This document shows, one piece after another, positions 33,301-44,181 of a stretch of 64,000 nucleotides of DNA; positions within the stretch are counted from its first letter, which is position 1, and each line of letters opens with the position of its first letter. The stretch covers positions 255,001 to 319,000 of the forward strand of contig JAFEMH010002444.1 in the NCBI GenBank assembly GCA_022495995.1, read 5' to 3'. This DNA is from Adenophora triphylla var. japonica. Lineage: Eukaryota; Streptophyta; Magnoliopsida; Asterales; Campanulaceae. The notes under the pieces are model-generated. The model did no database searches, was not told the origin of the DNA, and worked only from the letters and a program-made list of their open reading frames with translations. The translations under genes were made by a program, and so were the position numbers.

Positions 33301-35501
33301 TAAAGGAGAAAAGCTTTATTTTCAAAACAAAAAAATCGATACTCGGTATATAGGTGGAAACCACTTACCCTTCCTGTACACTCCCTGATGTGGGAGTTGG
33401 GATAACCGGTGGTTTAACAATCCCACGTACCAGTATCCCTTTTCGAAAAAAAAATTTTGAAAAAAAAATAAAAGAAAGCTTTTCCCTTTGAGCGGGTTAG
33501 ACTCCCGTCGCTGATTTCATTAATCGTGCTTGCTTTCTTTACCATGCATTGCATCATTTGCATCTTGGAATCTGTGCATACTTTGAACGGGAAACAACCC
33601 GAAAAATAGCAAAAGGAGTGGAACCTGGAAAATTGATCCATGCAGTCGTACGGCTCAATCCTCCTTGGATTCTCGACCGGCGACCTCGGGCAATTCCACC
33701 AGGAAAAATCATGGTTAATCTGGGCAGCCTAGCAGCTTGGGGCTACTCACCCATGACTGACTGGGCTCCTGTAAAAATTTACGTGCTTATGTGTTGCATT
33801 TTCCCCGTCCCGAAAATCATTCCTTTAAAACACATTTCGAAAATCTCTGTTTTAACTCAAAAGGAACATTTTTAGGAGACCGCACACTACGCGCACCCGA
33901 TATATCCCGTACACTTTTGCACGCACGTCCTTCAAACCCGAGGGTGGTTCCACTGCAGCCACGGACAAATTTACGATGCTCCCTGGCGCGCACGGAATCA
34001 TCCCAACCTCCCCATGGCACGGTGCCGACCAATGCACAAACCCGTGTCACACGTTTCAAAAACCGTGACTTTTGGTTGGTTTTTGGTCTAGTCCGTGTCA
34101 TATAGCCCAGCTTTCATACCCTCGTAAAGGTCAAGCCTTAGTTCATAACGGAAGAAGAACTCGCCAAAATTCCGACAAGGAAAAATTGGCGAGATTTCGA
34201 CTCCGACATTGACTATTGACCTTGACCTGCACGGAATGCGTAAGAGTCAAGACCGAGTCTTTGCCAACAAATCAAAAGATCTTTCGGTCAAGCGAAGCTC
34301 TGCTAAAATTCCGACAAGGAAAAATTGGCAAGATCTTGACCCGGCATTGACTTCGATTCTAACTCACGCCCGCGTATGCAACGAAGTTCAATGTGACACC
34401 GTGTCATCCGGCTTTTGCCGCCCGACCCATGCCTATTATCTTCTGACATTACCGAAAGTCAAAACGTCATTCGCTCAAGCGAAATTCTCGCGAAATTCTA
34501 TCAAGGCGTAAAGACGAGACTTTCCCGGTATTGCCTTGACTATAATCTGCATCGCTCGTGCGTTGAAAGTTCCTATGACCCGCTAGACCCGTTAGGAGCG
34601 TTCTTTACTCTCGGTCGGTGGGATCTGCGTGCCCTATAGGACCCTCGCCCGAGGCTGTCCACCCTGGGAGGTCGAAATGCAAGTGGAATACGAGGGGCTT
34701 ATAGACGTAGTGACGGAACCCACTGATCCAGGATCTAGAGTAGTTGCGAAAAAGAAGGGCAAAACCCCTTTTCCAACCAAATAGGAATAAATAAAAGACA
34801 TGATTTTAAGTAAACTTGAACAATTAATGTAATCATAATTGCATTTTCTTATCTCTGATATCCCTAATCGAGACCTCCTCGGTCCGATTTCCGACTTCCC
34901 TGTCCCGACCTTTCATGGTCATATCCCTAATCGAGACTTCCCCGGTCCGATTTTCCGATTTTCCTGTCCCGACCTTTCATGGTCATATCCTTAATCGAGA
35001 CCTCCTCGGTCCAATCTCCGATTCTCCCTCTCAACCTTTCATGGTCATATCCCTAATCGAGACTTCCCCGGTCTGATTTTCCGATTTTCCTGTCCCGACC
35101 TTTCATGGTCATATCCTTAATCGAGACCTCCTCGGTCCAATCTCCGATTCTCCCTCTCAACCTTTCATGGTCAAATCTCTAATCGAGACCTCCTCGGTCC
35201 GATCTTCAATTTCCAATCTTGACCTTTCAAGGTCTCATCTTTTCCGGTCAATTAGGATTAGGAGAAAATGTGTTTTGAGTAAAAAACTTAAGCGATAAGT
35301 GCATGTTACTTGAGCCTTTAGCCTAAACACTTACCTCCGAGTCTAAATCTTACCTACCTTGCCTATCCCTTTCCCGCAGCGAGAAAGAAGTGTGCGAGAA
35401 TACCGGATCAGCGGCTTTTCAGTGCAGAAAACCTTAGGCAGAATCGTCAAAGAGTCAGAATGACAGATTTGACAGAAAACAGTGAGGGTGCAGGAAATTA
35501 G
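33301..35501. other. Tat-1 leader between primer site and gag
   Basis: Non-coding. A duplicated block around TAAAATTCCGACAAGGAAAA lies near 34,165 and 34,310, and a 63-bp tandem repeat lies at 34,858-35,235. No coding domain recognised. Confidence 0.6.
34858..35235. repeat. tandem repeat, about 63-bp unit, six copies
   Basis: Each unit reads roughly ATATCCCTAATCGAGAC, then CTCGGTCCGAT, then CCTTTCATGGTC. Starts are at 34,858, 34,921, 34,985, 35,047, 35,111 and 35,173. Confidence 0.88.
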
Positions 35502-36934
35502 ATGGTTAGGAAGGAAGAGTTAGTCCTGGCTTTGGAAAACGCCCATAAGGTTCATCAGGAACAGCAAGCCATGCTTATTGACACACTCCGTCGTCATGGA
35601 GTTCAGGTCACAGTTGAGTCGAACGGTTCTCTTGTGGTAGTCGAAGATGAGACTTCAGAAACAGTGATTTCAGTCCCTTCATCCTATAACCCAGCCTATA
35701 ACCAATACCTTCCTCCATCCACATATGATCCCTTGTCAAGGACCACTCCTCCTCAGTCCTTTCCAACATCCCAGCTCATCCGGCTCCATCGCCCTCGCTC
35801 CTCGTAACGGATTGGGCTTCACCCCACTGTCCCTCGGCCCAAAGCATACCGCCGCTTACGCTCCGGCTTCGCATAATCAATTTGAGTTATGTGGCTATGT
35901 TCTGAAGCCCCTATACCTACCTGAACGCAATCATGAGTTGCCAAAAGAGGATCTGGATGATTCAAGTTTCCAGCTGTCACCTACCGGACTTAATGAATTC
36001 AGCCGTCAGTTTGCTACTGTGGTTCCCTCTACTGATAAGAGTCCTGTTGCGAGTGCCGGTAACTCGAGAGTCCCCGTTGACCCCCATGTGGCAATATTGA
36101 TGGAACAAGTGAAACAAATGCAAGAGAAGTTTGACTTCATGATGAGTATCAATACTCCTTGACCCCGCACGTCGAACTGTGCAAGGAAATGACTCCACCA
36201 AGCATGACCCAATGCCACCAAAGACCAAACAAAGAACCGTACCCATGTCAGCACCAGTTCCTCACAAAGGAAAGAGTGTCGTAGCTTCCATCAGCCAAAT
36301 CCAACAATGGAACCAATCGGACAATGGGAATCCAAGTCTTGAGAACAACAATGTCTCCCGAAAACCCCGCTCCCTTCTTTTTGACAATGCGGAGAAGCCT
36401 TTAAGCAAGATTCTGGAAGAGCTGATGAAAGAAAAGCTGATAAAGCCACTGGAGAATTGGAAGCCCAAGAACCCCAACGTTCGGGTGGATGAGTCTAAGC
36501 ATTGTCTTTTCCATCAGTACCCTGGGCACGACACTGATGATTGCACCTATTTGAGGCATGAGATCCAGAAATTGATAGAAAATGGGAAGCTCGAGAACCT
36601 CCATGGGCCAAAGACAGAAAGTTATGGTAAGAAGTCAATTCAGAAAGCGCAAGGTCAGAAACGTCAGCCTGATGATTTTGGGATGCCCACAAGCAAAGTT
36701 TTCGATGATTTGGTGAAACGAGGCCTTCTCACACCTCTCGAGAATTATAAGCCAAGAAACCCCAGTAGAGTTGACAGGACCAAGTTCTGCGAGTACCACA
36801 AGCATTTTGGTCATGTGACAGACAAGTGTGTGGATCTCAAGAAAGAAATTCTGGCCGATCTACGAAGGAACGCTCAAGTTACTCGGGCAACCAACCCGCG
36901 AAGAGTAGCTAGACGAGGGCCTACCTATCCTTAA
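35502..36934 (+). pseudogene. Tat-1 gag-like region, degenerate
   Basis: Three overlapping frames. 35,502-35,807 is a Glu/Gln-rich N-terminus (ALENAHKVHQEQQAMLIDTL) that shifts frame near 35,760 into 35,725-36,162 (ILMEQVKQMQEKFDFMM near the end). The third, 36,179-36,934, is the Tat Gag C-terminus with two knuckle-like motifs, CLFHQYPGHDTDDC and CEYHKHFGHVTDKC, each followed by a KxEI helix. The capsid core of a normal Gag is not visible between them. The protein would bind element RNA; in this copy it is unlikely to be made whole. Confidence 0.7.
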
Positions 36935-39900
36935 GTAAGACTAAAAAAAAAAGAGAAGAAAAATAGTCTCTCAGTCAACCTTCGTAGGTTCTAGTACTTT
37001 TCTTTTTCAATCAAGTCCTCTACGGACATTGTATTTAATCTTCAATTTTCTATAAAAGAGTCTTCTTCTTTTCTTACTAGACTTAAGACATTATTTGCAC
37101 ACCTACATTACATTTGATGAAATGGTTTTATTTCATATGATCACTTGCATTGCTCAACAAATAATCTCTCGAAATAATTCACGTTCCGATTAATCAGTGT
37201 GAGAAAGTCAACTAATGCCTTCCCTATACACTTTCTTTACCTCACAAAAGGCCTCCATCAAGCCATACACTTTCCCAAACCATGTCCTCACCTTCACCTT
37301 GACCAAGTCAACGACGGCGGCATATTCAACGGACAACAAAAGACCACTCAGCTTCGAAAGATTGACCCCGTGTCGACAACAATCTAGGAGCCTGCCTTCG
37401 ACCTCAAGGATGTCAAGAAAAGTTCAAGCAGGGGCTTGCCTTGGCCCTCAAGTGCTTCAGAAAATAAAAAGAGAAAAAAAATGTAGTGCAAAAAGAGTAA
37501 TACCCAGCTAGGCTGAAAATCCCCAAAAAAAAAAAGGGGCAGTCTAGGCAAAAAACAGGGTTGCACATAAAAAAAAAAAGAAAGGAAAAGAAGTGCAAAA
37601 AGAGTAATACCCAGCTAGGCTGAAAATCCCAAAAAAGGGGCAGTCTAGGCAAAAAACAGGGTTGCACATAAAAATAAAAAAAAATGAGGCCAAGGACCCA
37701 GCACCGCCAATCAAAAGCTTGACGGACAGACAAGATCAAAGCCCATAGAATGAAAGTTGTCGATAACAATGGGGCGGTCGAAGCAAAGCCAGAAGCATTT
37801 CATAAGCCTATAGGCACGTACGAATTCTTTCTTCCCCAATGAAAGAGGAAGCAATCAGAAGCAGACGTCCAAGAATGACTTGGTCAAGGAATCATCCCGA
37901 GGCCCACGCCTCATCATCATCTCACCCTAAGCCTTTTCACTAAAGGAACCACAAATCCCAAAACCAAACACAGTCCGGCCAAGGCCGAACTACGGCGACC
38001 TGAGCTCCTCACAATGAGGGGAACGTAGGCAACCAGCAATGGTCCGGTCATAAACATATCCAAATTACTGAAAACCCGGTCTCATCAAATGACCTCTCCC
38101 ATAGACACAGTCAGATTCCAGAAAACCCGGTCTCATTAACGACCTCCCTATACACAAACCTTTCTTTCACACCAGCCAACTTTGATCCGCGACATTGGTT
38201 GACTTTCTCCTCATGATTAATAAGAATGTTTCTTCATATCGAGATTAGTGGTTGAATAACCCGAGATTAATAAAGGGTTTTAAGCAATCTTGTGATCATT
38301 GTAAATAAAACAAATTTTCAGATGTCTTGACAAGTCTTCTCTTTCTACATCTTAGGAAAAATAGTGCTAAACACTGATTTTCTGTCAGCAGGGGCTTCCA
38401 TACACTTTTACAAACCCTTCTATGCTTATACTCTCTCAAAAGAGTCAAACCCAAAGCGAGTTTTTGTGCCTACAAAATAACACAAGATCGAGATCTATTC
38501 CCACCTTTCGAAAAATATGCCCCTGCATGTATTTCTGAGAATCTTTTCTTTCACATCTTCTTAAGGTTGACTGAGCGACTAAAAAAATAAAAATAAATAA
38601 ATAATAAAAAAAAGAGAGAGAGAAGGATAGGTTTTCCCTCTTCTACCACAATTCGCATTAGGGCTGCCTCGAAACTTTGTCAAAGCATTCCTTTAAACTG
38701 GGGCTTCTTTAGCCATTTTTGGGATTCACATCGGGTTCTTCCCTAGGTCCCTAGATGGATTCAGTTTTGGTCAGCAAAACCTCAGGATCACTTCCGCAGT
38801 ACCAATCATATTGGGATTTTCGCTAGGTCATCAGATTGGGGCTTCACTAAGTCACTTCTTCAAAACCTAAGACTTCGCCTGCTCAGTTCATCCAACTGGG
38901 GCTTTGCCAGTAAAAGGATCTTTCATGGGGCTTTGCAAAAAGTTCTTCCTCAGACCGGGGCTCCGATAAGTCGCATCCATCTCTAGAAGAGAAGTTTGAT
39001 CACTTCGACATCTGCTTTAGTCTTTGGTTGTAAAAGCCTATCAGCATCAGCTTCAAATGCCAGAATGTGAGAAAGGAACATTCATCGAGACCCGAGTTTT
39101 AAACCCTGGCCTCATTTCAAGAGGGAATCCTAGTCCACGTTGACAAAATCTCAAGAATAAAGCAGCTAGCTCACTCCGCACCCAAAGGATACAACCCCAC
39201 CTGCTTGAAACCCTTCTTAAGCACATTCTATATGTACATCCAGACCCAGTCTCTACCATTGTTTCCAAGAAGAAACCACCCCTAGGCTCAAGTAACGTGC
39301 CAATTGCTAATAATACGTTTTCTCCCAAAAGCGCCTCCGTTACTTCCGTTATAACGAGAAAATGCCAGGCGACAGTTTCCTAATTGTCAAAAATCCAACT
39401 TTAGCTACCTCTATCACGAATTGAGAAGTATGCTCAAGTTTTCCAGCTTTAGCTCCTCTATCTACTCGATAGCGCCGTAAGCTTTAGCTTCCGTTAGAAT
39501 GAAATAATGTCGTGACAACCTCCATTAATTGTCAAAACCTCAAGAATCATAGACACTGTTCCTAGCTGTCTAGATGATGTTTGAACTACGATCAAGGCTT
39601 GATTCCTCCGGGATACGTAGGTAGCCTTTCATAAAAAGGTTCAGCCATCCGACCACGTTGGTCACCTTTTTCTTTCCCCATTCCTCAATGGTGCGTAAGC
39701 TTTTCGTAAATGTCCAATTTTATGACCACATTGGTCACACCCCTTTTGATTTGGCACATTCTTATGAAAGGTTGGTTGTTCGACTTCCTAGGTCACCCCG
39801 TTTCCATCCTTATAGGAAGGGACCAAATATCTCTTTGCCATTGTCTCAAGGAGGCCAAGTAGGTGATCTCTTTGATCCTCCAATTCCAACTCCGTGTCTC

Positions 39901-40350
39901 GCAATTCCATTCCGGGGCCCAAGGGCAATGAAAAGCACAGTTCAGGCTTAATGAGTCGCACGACATAACAAGCCATGTCGCGCGACATAACAAGCCACAT
40001 CAGACATCAGACATCAGCAATGTGTTGCTTTCCCCAGGGCAATCCCCGACATGTCAAAAGCTGCAAATACCATTCATACACTTCTCAAATGCATAGAGGA
40101 AGGTTCCTGTACCCCATGTACACCCATTGCATTCGTATTCAAACCAAAAATCCATTCAAGCCATTCAGTTCAAGCTAGTTACCCCACCATCATTTCATAA
40201 ATGCATGCGACAAAAGGGATATCAATGTACATTCAAACCAAAATAGACCAAGTCTAAGAAATGTGCATAAGCAAAAAAAATAACAAGATGTGTTTTCCCC
40301 AAAAGGGGTACAATAGTCAAAAAGTCATAGATGTCTAGGGGGGAAGGGGG
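36935..40350. other. Tat-1 region where pol would be expected, no coding domain
   Basis: There is no RT, RNase H or integrase motif in either strand. It contains a duplicated block CAGCTAGGCTGAAAATCCC (37,508 and 37,612), each copy followed by GGGGCAGTCTAGGCAAAAAA. It also has GAACTACGGCGACCTGAG at 37,987, and repeated TGGGGCTT motifs (38,697-38,960). Sequence like the 37.5-kb block flanks the Tat-2 integrase end at 55,925-55,990 in reverse, so pol was probably removed by deletion. Confidence 0.6.
39593..39626 (+). other. conserved Tat non-coding motif
   Basis: GAACTACGATCAAGGCTTGA, then TTCCTCCGGGATACGTAGG. Diverged or close copies occur at 37,987, 43,917, 44,016, and in Tat-2 on the minus strand at 47,839-47,878 and about 55,835-55,890. 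Confidence 0.75.
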
Positions 40351-42794
40351 CTACTCTGAATCATCTCCATCTCCATCACCCTCTCCATCGTCCTCTTCAT
40401 CTCCATCCTCGTCGTCATCCTCAGCCTCCTCTGGCTCATCGTCAGGATCGTCCGAAGGTGCCTCGTAAGCTATGGTCCCCGTGCGGTAATAGTCGTCAAG
40501 CTCAGTGATAACAGTGGAGTCAAGCTCATAGTCCGTGGCCGTCTCAGCTCCACCATCCTCATCCTCATCCTCATCCTCATCATCATCATCAATCTCAATG
40601 GGTCTGTGAAGAGGCACATTTGGCCTCTTCGTCCGAGGCGTCGGTCCACTAATGCCTCCGCTGGTGCCTGCGTCATCAGAACGGCTCTTCTTCCTTCTCG
40701 ACTGGCCAGGTGGAGAGATATCGATCGAACCCTGTGATCGGCATTGATTCTTCCAAAAGCTCATACCTTTCTGGAGCTTGTTAATCATGCCCACAGCGCC
40801 GGTATAAGCCCTGGTCAAGTGCCTGTAAGCCTGAGCCGATACCTGTTACAAGCAGACATAATAAGTGTCAAAATGCAGTTCTTGATAACAGGAAGAGATG
40901 CAATCAATCCAAAAGACGTAAGGAGTAATACTTACAGATCTAGAACCTCGTGGGAGCACCAGATGAGGATGAGTCTGTGACATATCAATGTGGGCTCGCC
41001 TCATGCGACCGCCACCTTGATAATCAATGAAAGTCGGGGGCAAAGGAGGTCTAGCTACGTAGCCAGTTGAGGGTCCCGCACTCTGAGCACCATAACCAAC
41101 CCCGGGTCCGGGGACTGAAGATGCCTGGCCACGTACAAAGTATAGTCCCCCTCCCGTGTGTAGAGATGTGCTGCCAAGCCTACAATCAGAGCATCTACAT
41201 TCGCCAACTGGCGAGGCAGCCACATCCTAGCTGGTGGATCATCAGGGATCCGAGCATGCCTATTCGGCCCATGCTGTCTATACACCCTCTCTCCTAAATA
41301 CAAGGCGTCTCCAGACAAACCCACCAGCAGCTTGCGACACTCTGTCAAGTGCGCAGCGTGATCCAAATCCAGGTCATCGTAACGGCCAGTCCAGGGGAAC
41401 ATACTCAGCCTCTGTGGAATCCCTCTCAAGCACCTCAGCGTGTCGTGGTACGAGGCAGTAATCCTACACCTCGAACCCTCCTGTCTCGGGTCCGCTTCCC
41501 GGCACTCTTCGTCCACCGTCTCGAGAGCAGAAAGGTGGTGGCAGTGAAACTCATCCTCAGATCCGCCACTCGTAATGCCCAAAGTACTCGAAAGCCCAAG
41601 CCTGAAAAGAAGAAGAAGAAGTCAAAATAAGGAAAAAGGATAGAATGAAATGTGCAAAAGAAAAGAGGTCAAGATGAGAGAATACCTCAAAAGCCAGATG
41701 ACAGCAAGTAAAATACTTCGCCTTCCCTCTGCTGACGTCATCTAGGGCCAAATACATCTCGCCTAAGCCGGCCTCACCCCAGATAGATTCCCCACGGTGT
41801 CCCGTGCTCTCAAAAGCTCCAACAAAGAAGTCAAGGCAAGAGATGCGCCGTTAATAAACAAGCATGTCGAGAAGCCCACCCATACAAAAGCCCTCGCTAA
41901 TCTCTCGCCTCGCCCGACTCTCAACAGTGGTCATCAACGATAATGTAGTCCCCGCACCGCTCCCAACCAAGCCATGTAGCACCCCTAACTCATATCCATT
42001 CCCCTTCTTGATCCGGGGAACGAAACCAAGTAAGCCCATAAAATCAAGCACGCAATAGGCCGGGGCTCAACTCCCCGCAGCTCCTCTATGTAGAGCGGCT
42101 CATCCGTAAAGGGCGCCCCGCGATGACCGCAAAGTCCAAAGGAGTGACCGTCATCTCACCCCAAGAGAAGTGAAACGAGTGAGTGGTCTCCCACCAAAAC
42201 TCTCGAATGCCCTCACCGCATCCATACTCCTCGAGTGCCTCCGATGGCCTTCGCCATCTCAAAGAATTGCCCTAGCCCAAGAGCCAGTAAATCGTGCCCT
42301 TAGGCGAGTCCATCTCGCTTCCGGCTACCCAGCAAGCTATCCCATAGCCTGCCAATCACCTCAGGGGAGCCACGGGTGCGCAATCCCTGCAAGAAAACAT
42401 GGCACAAATATTAATATTTCGTGCTATTTCTTGAAATCGTCTCAAATGAAAAATAGGTCAAAACCTATCATCTAAGAGCATGCATTCTAGTATCACATTT
42501 CCTAGGTCAATCCATGTTCACATGCCAATTCATATAAAATGCATTGCGCCTGAAAATTCAAATCAAATCGATATCACCCAAATCAAATTTTTTCAAAAAA
42601 AAAAAAAAAAACCCTAGGTTGCTTACCACATCCTTCTTCCTGACATCCGAAGTATGCTCATCGAGCTGTGGGTAGAAATCTCCTCTTGGTGCTTCCGGAA
42701 GACATGACCTTTGATTCCTTTGCACCCCCTTCCTTCGAGTAGCTAATTGGGCGTGTTGAGGAGCCCTTTTGGTCGGATAGAGCCTAGGAGGCAT
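40351..42794 (-). pseudogene. antisense PMD-like gene of Tat-1, four exons, frameshifted
   Basis: Antisense to gag. Exons 42,794-42,627, 42,386-41,686, 41,601-40,936 and 40,842-40,351 are bounded by canonical GT/AG. Exon 1 is basic (MPPRLYPTKRAPQHAQLATR). Exon 2 carries the most recognisable piece, WWETTHSFHFSWGEMTVTPLDFAV, which I read as the plant mobile domain (aminotransferase-like), but it contains frame changes. Exon 3 holds SRCRITASYHDTLRCL, then LTECRKLLVGLSGDALYLGE, with a frameshift near 41,100. Exon 4 ends in a long Asp/Glu tail (DDDDEDEDEDEDGG). The same exon plan is in Tat-2. PMD proteins MAIN and MAIL1 act in host transposon silencing; function here is unknown. Confidence 0.65.
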
Positions 42795-42965
42795 TTTCCA
42801 AGTTGTAATCGGACTAAAAGTGTTTTGTTTTCTCTCGATCCCTCTCAAATCTCCCTCTCGAGGTTGCTCTCTCTTCTCGCCGTCGCCTCCCTCTCAATTT
42901 CAAGTCTAATTGAATTTCAAAATGACGACTGTGCGAATTTTAAAGAATCTGTTCACCTGGCCTCT

Positions 42966-42981
42966 TATGTCGTGCGACATA
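42966..42981. repeat. TATGTCGTGCGACATA motif, internal copy
   Basis: Same 16-bp motif as in the Tat-1 LTRs, here between the antisense gene and the minisatellite. Another internal cluster is at 39,955-39,988 (GTCGCACGAC and the perfect palindrome ATGTCGCGCGACAT). Confidence 0.85.
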
Positions 42982-43337
42982 CTAAGCCTCTGTGGCCTGT
43001 TTTTACAATTTTGCCCTTAAAGGCTCCATTTTACAATTTTGTCTCCCGTAGGCCTCTTTTCCCCTTTATGCCCCTGGCATTTCTAATCATTTTTAATCAA
43101 ATTTTTCCTCCAAAGGCTCCCCGAGGCCTATTTTACAAATTTACCTCTCGTGACTCGCCTTTATTTGCCCTTGGCATTTTCAATTTCATTTTTCAAATAA
43201 TCGTGGTACATCTCAGCTTTCTTTGCAAAAAAATTAAATTAAAAATTATTCGGGTGCGTCCCACTTTTCTTTACAAAAAAAAAAAAACTATTGATTCCTT
43301 CCAACTTCTCTGCAAAATCCAATCTTTTTCGCGATCT

Positions 43338-43590
43338 CCGTTATTGCCAGATGGGATAACGTTTCCTCTGGGAAATTCTCCGTTATCGCCAAATGGGATA
43401 ACGTTTCCTCCGGGAAATCCTACGTTATCGCCAAATGGGATAACGTTTCCTCCAGGAAATTCTCCGTTATCGCCAAATGGGATAACGTTTCCTCCGGGAA
43501 ATCCTCCGTTATTGCCAAATGGGATAACGTTTCCTCCGGGAAATTCTCCGTTATCGCCAAATGGGATAACGATTCCTCCGGGAAATTCTC
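43338..43590. repeat. minisatellite, 42-bp unit, six copies
   Basis: Unit begins CCGTTATCGCCAAATGGGAT and includes TTTCCTCCGGGAAATTCT; the period is exactly 42, so all copies stay in one frame (repeat GITFPPGNSPLSPN). It lies just before a second minisatellite and the polypurine tract. Confidence 0.92.
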
Positions 43591-43625
43591 CGTTATATCG
43601 CTATTGCCAGAAGGCAATAACATTT

Positions 43626-43905
43626 CGCTTTATTTCGATCTCCGTTATTTCCGAATGACGGAATAACATTTCGACCTTTTTTCGCTTTATTTCGATCTCC
43701 GTTATTTCCGAATGACGGAATAACATTTCGACCTTTTTTCGCTTTATTTCGATCTCCGTTATTTCCGAATAACGGAATAATATTTCGACCTTTTTTCGTT
43801 TTATTTCGATCTCCATTATTTCCGAATGACGGAATAATATTTCGACCTTTTTTCGCTTTATTTCGATCTCCGTTATTCCAAGGTGAAGGAATAACATTTC
43901 GACTC
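43626..43905. repeat. minisatellite, 57-bp unit, about five copies
   Basis: Starts at 43,626, 43,683, 43,740, 43,797 and 43,854. Each unit includes the inverted pair GTTATTTCCG and CGGAATAAC. The period is a multiple of three. Confidence 0.92.
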
Positions 43906-44162
43906 AATAAAAGCTCGAACTACGACCTGGCTTGATTCCCCCGGGATACGTAGGTAGCCTCCTGTAGGTTCAGCCAATTTGTCACATATGACGCCCCCTT
44001 TCCCCAGTGGATTCAAAACTACGATCAAGGCTTGATTCCTCCGGGATACGTAGGTAGCCTTTCATGAAGGTCAAGCCACTCGACCAACTTGGTCACCCAA
44101 TCCGTCTCGGCATTCGCCAGATTGGATCCTTTTCTATCGACAACCCCACTCGCCCTGCAAGT

Positions 44163-44181
44163 GACGTTGCCGAGGGGCTTC
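44163..44181 (+). other. Tat-1 polypurine tract region
   Basis: GACGTTGCCGAGGGGCTTC immediately precedes the 3' LTR. Tat-2 has the related GACGTCGCTGAGGGGCTAC at the same place on the minus strand (47,714-47,732). Confidence 0.7.

Noticed and set aside
39053..39328. 91-residue minus-strand frame as a DUF7745 counterpart in Tat-1
   Set aside because: No similarity to the Tat-2 DUF7745-like protein could be seen; probably chance.
36935..40350. Hidden pol in Tat-1
   Set aside because: I looked for RT (YxDD/F-DD), RNase H and integrase motifs on both strands and found none; the space is non-coding with short repeats.
42747..43658. 303-residue plus-strand frame in Tat-1
   Set aside because: Its C-terminal half is the 42-bp minisatellite, and its N-terminal half overlaps exon 1 of the antisense gene without any recognisable domain.
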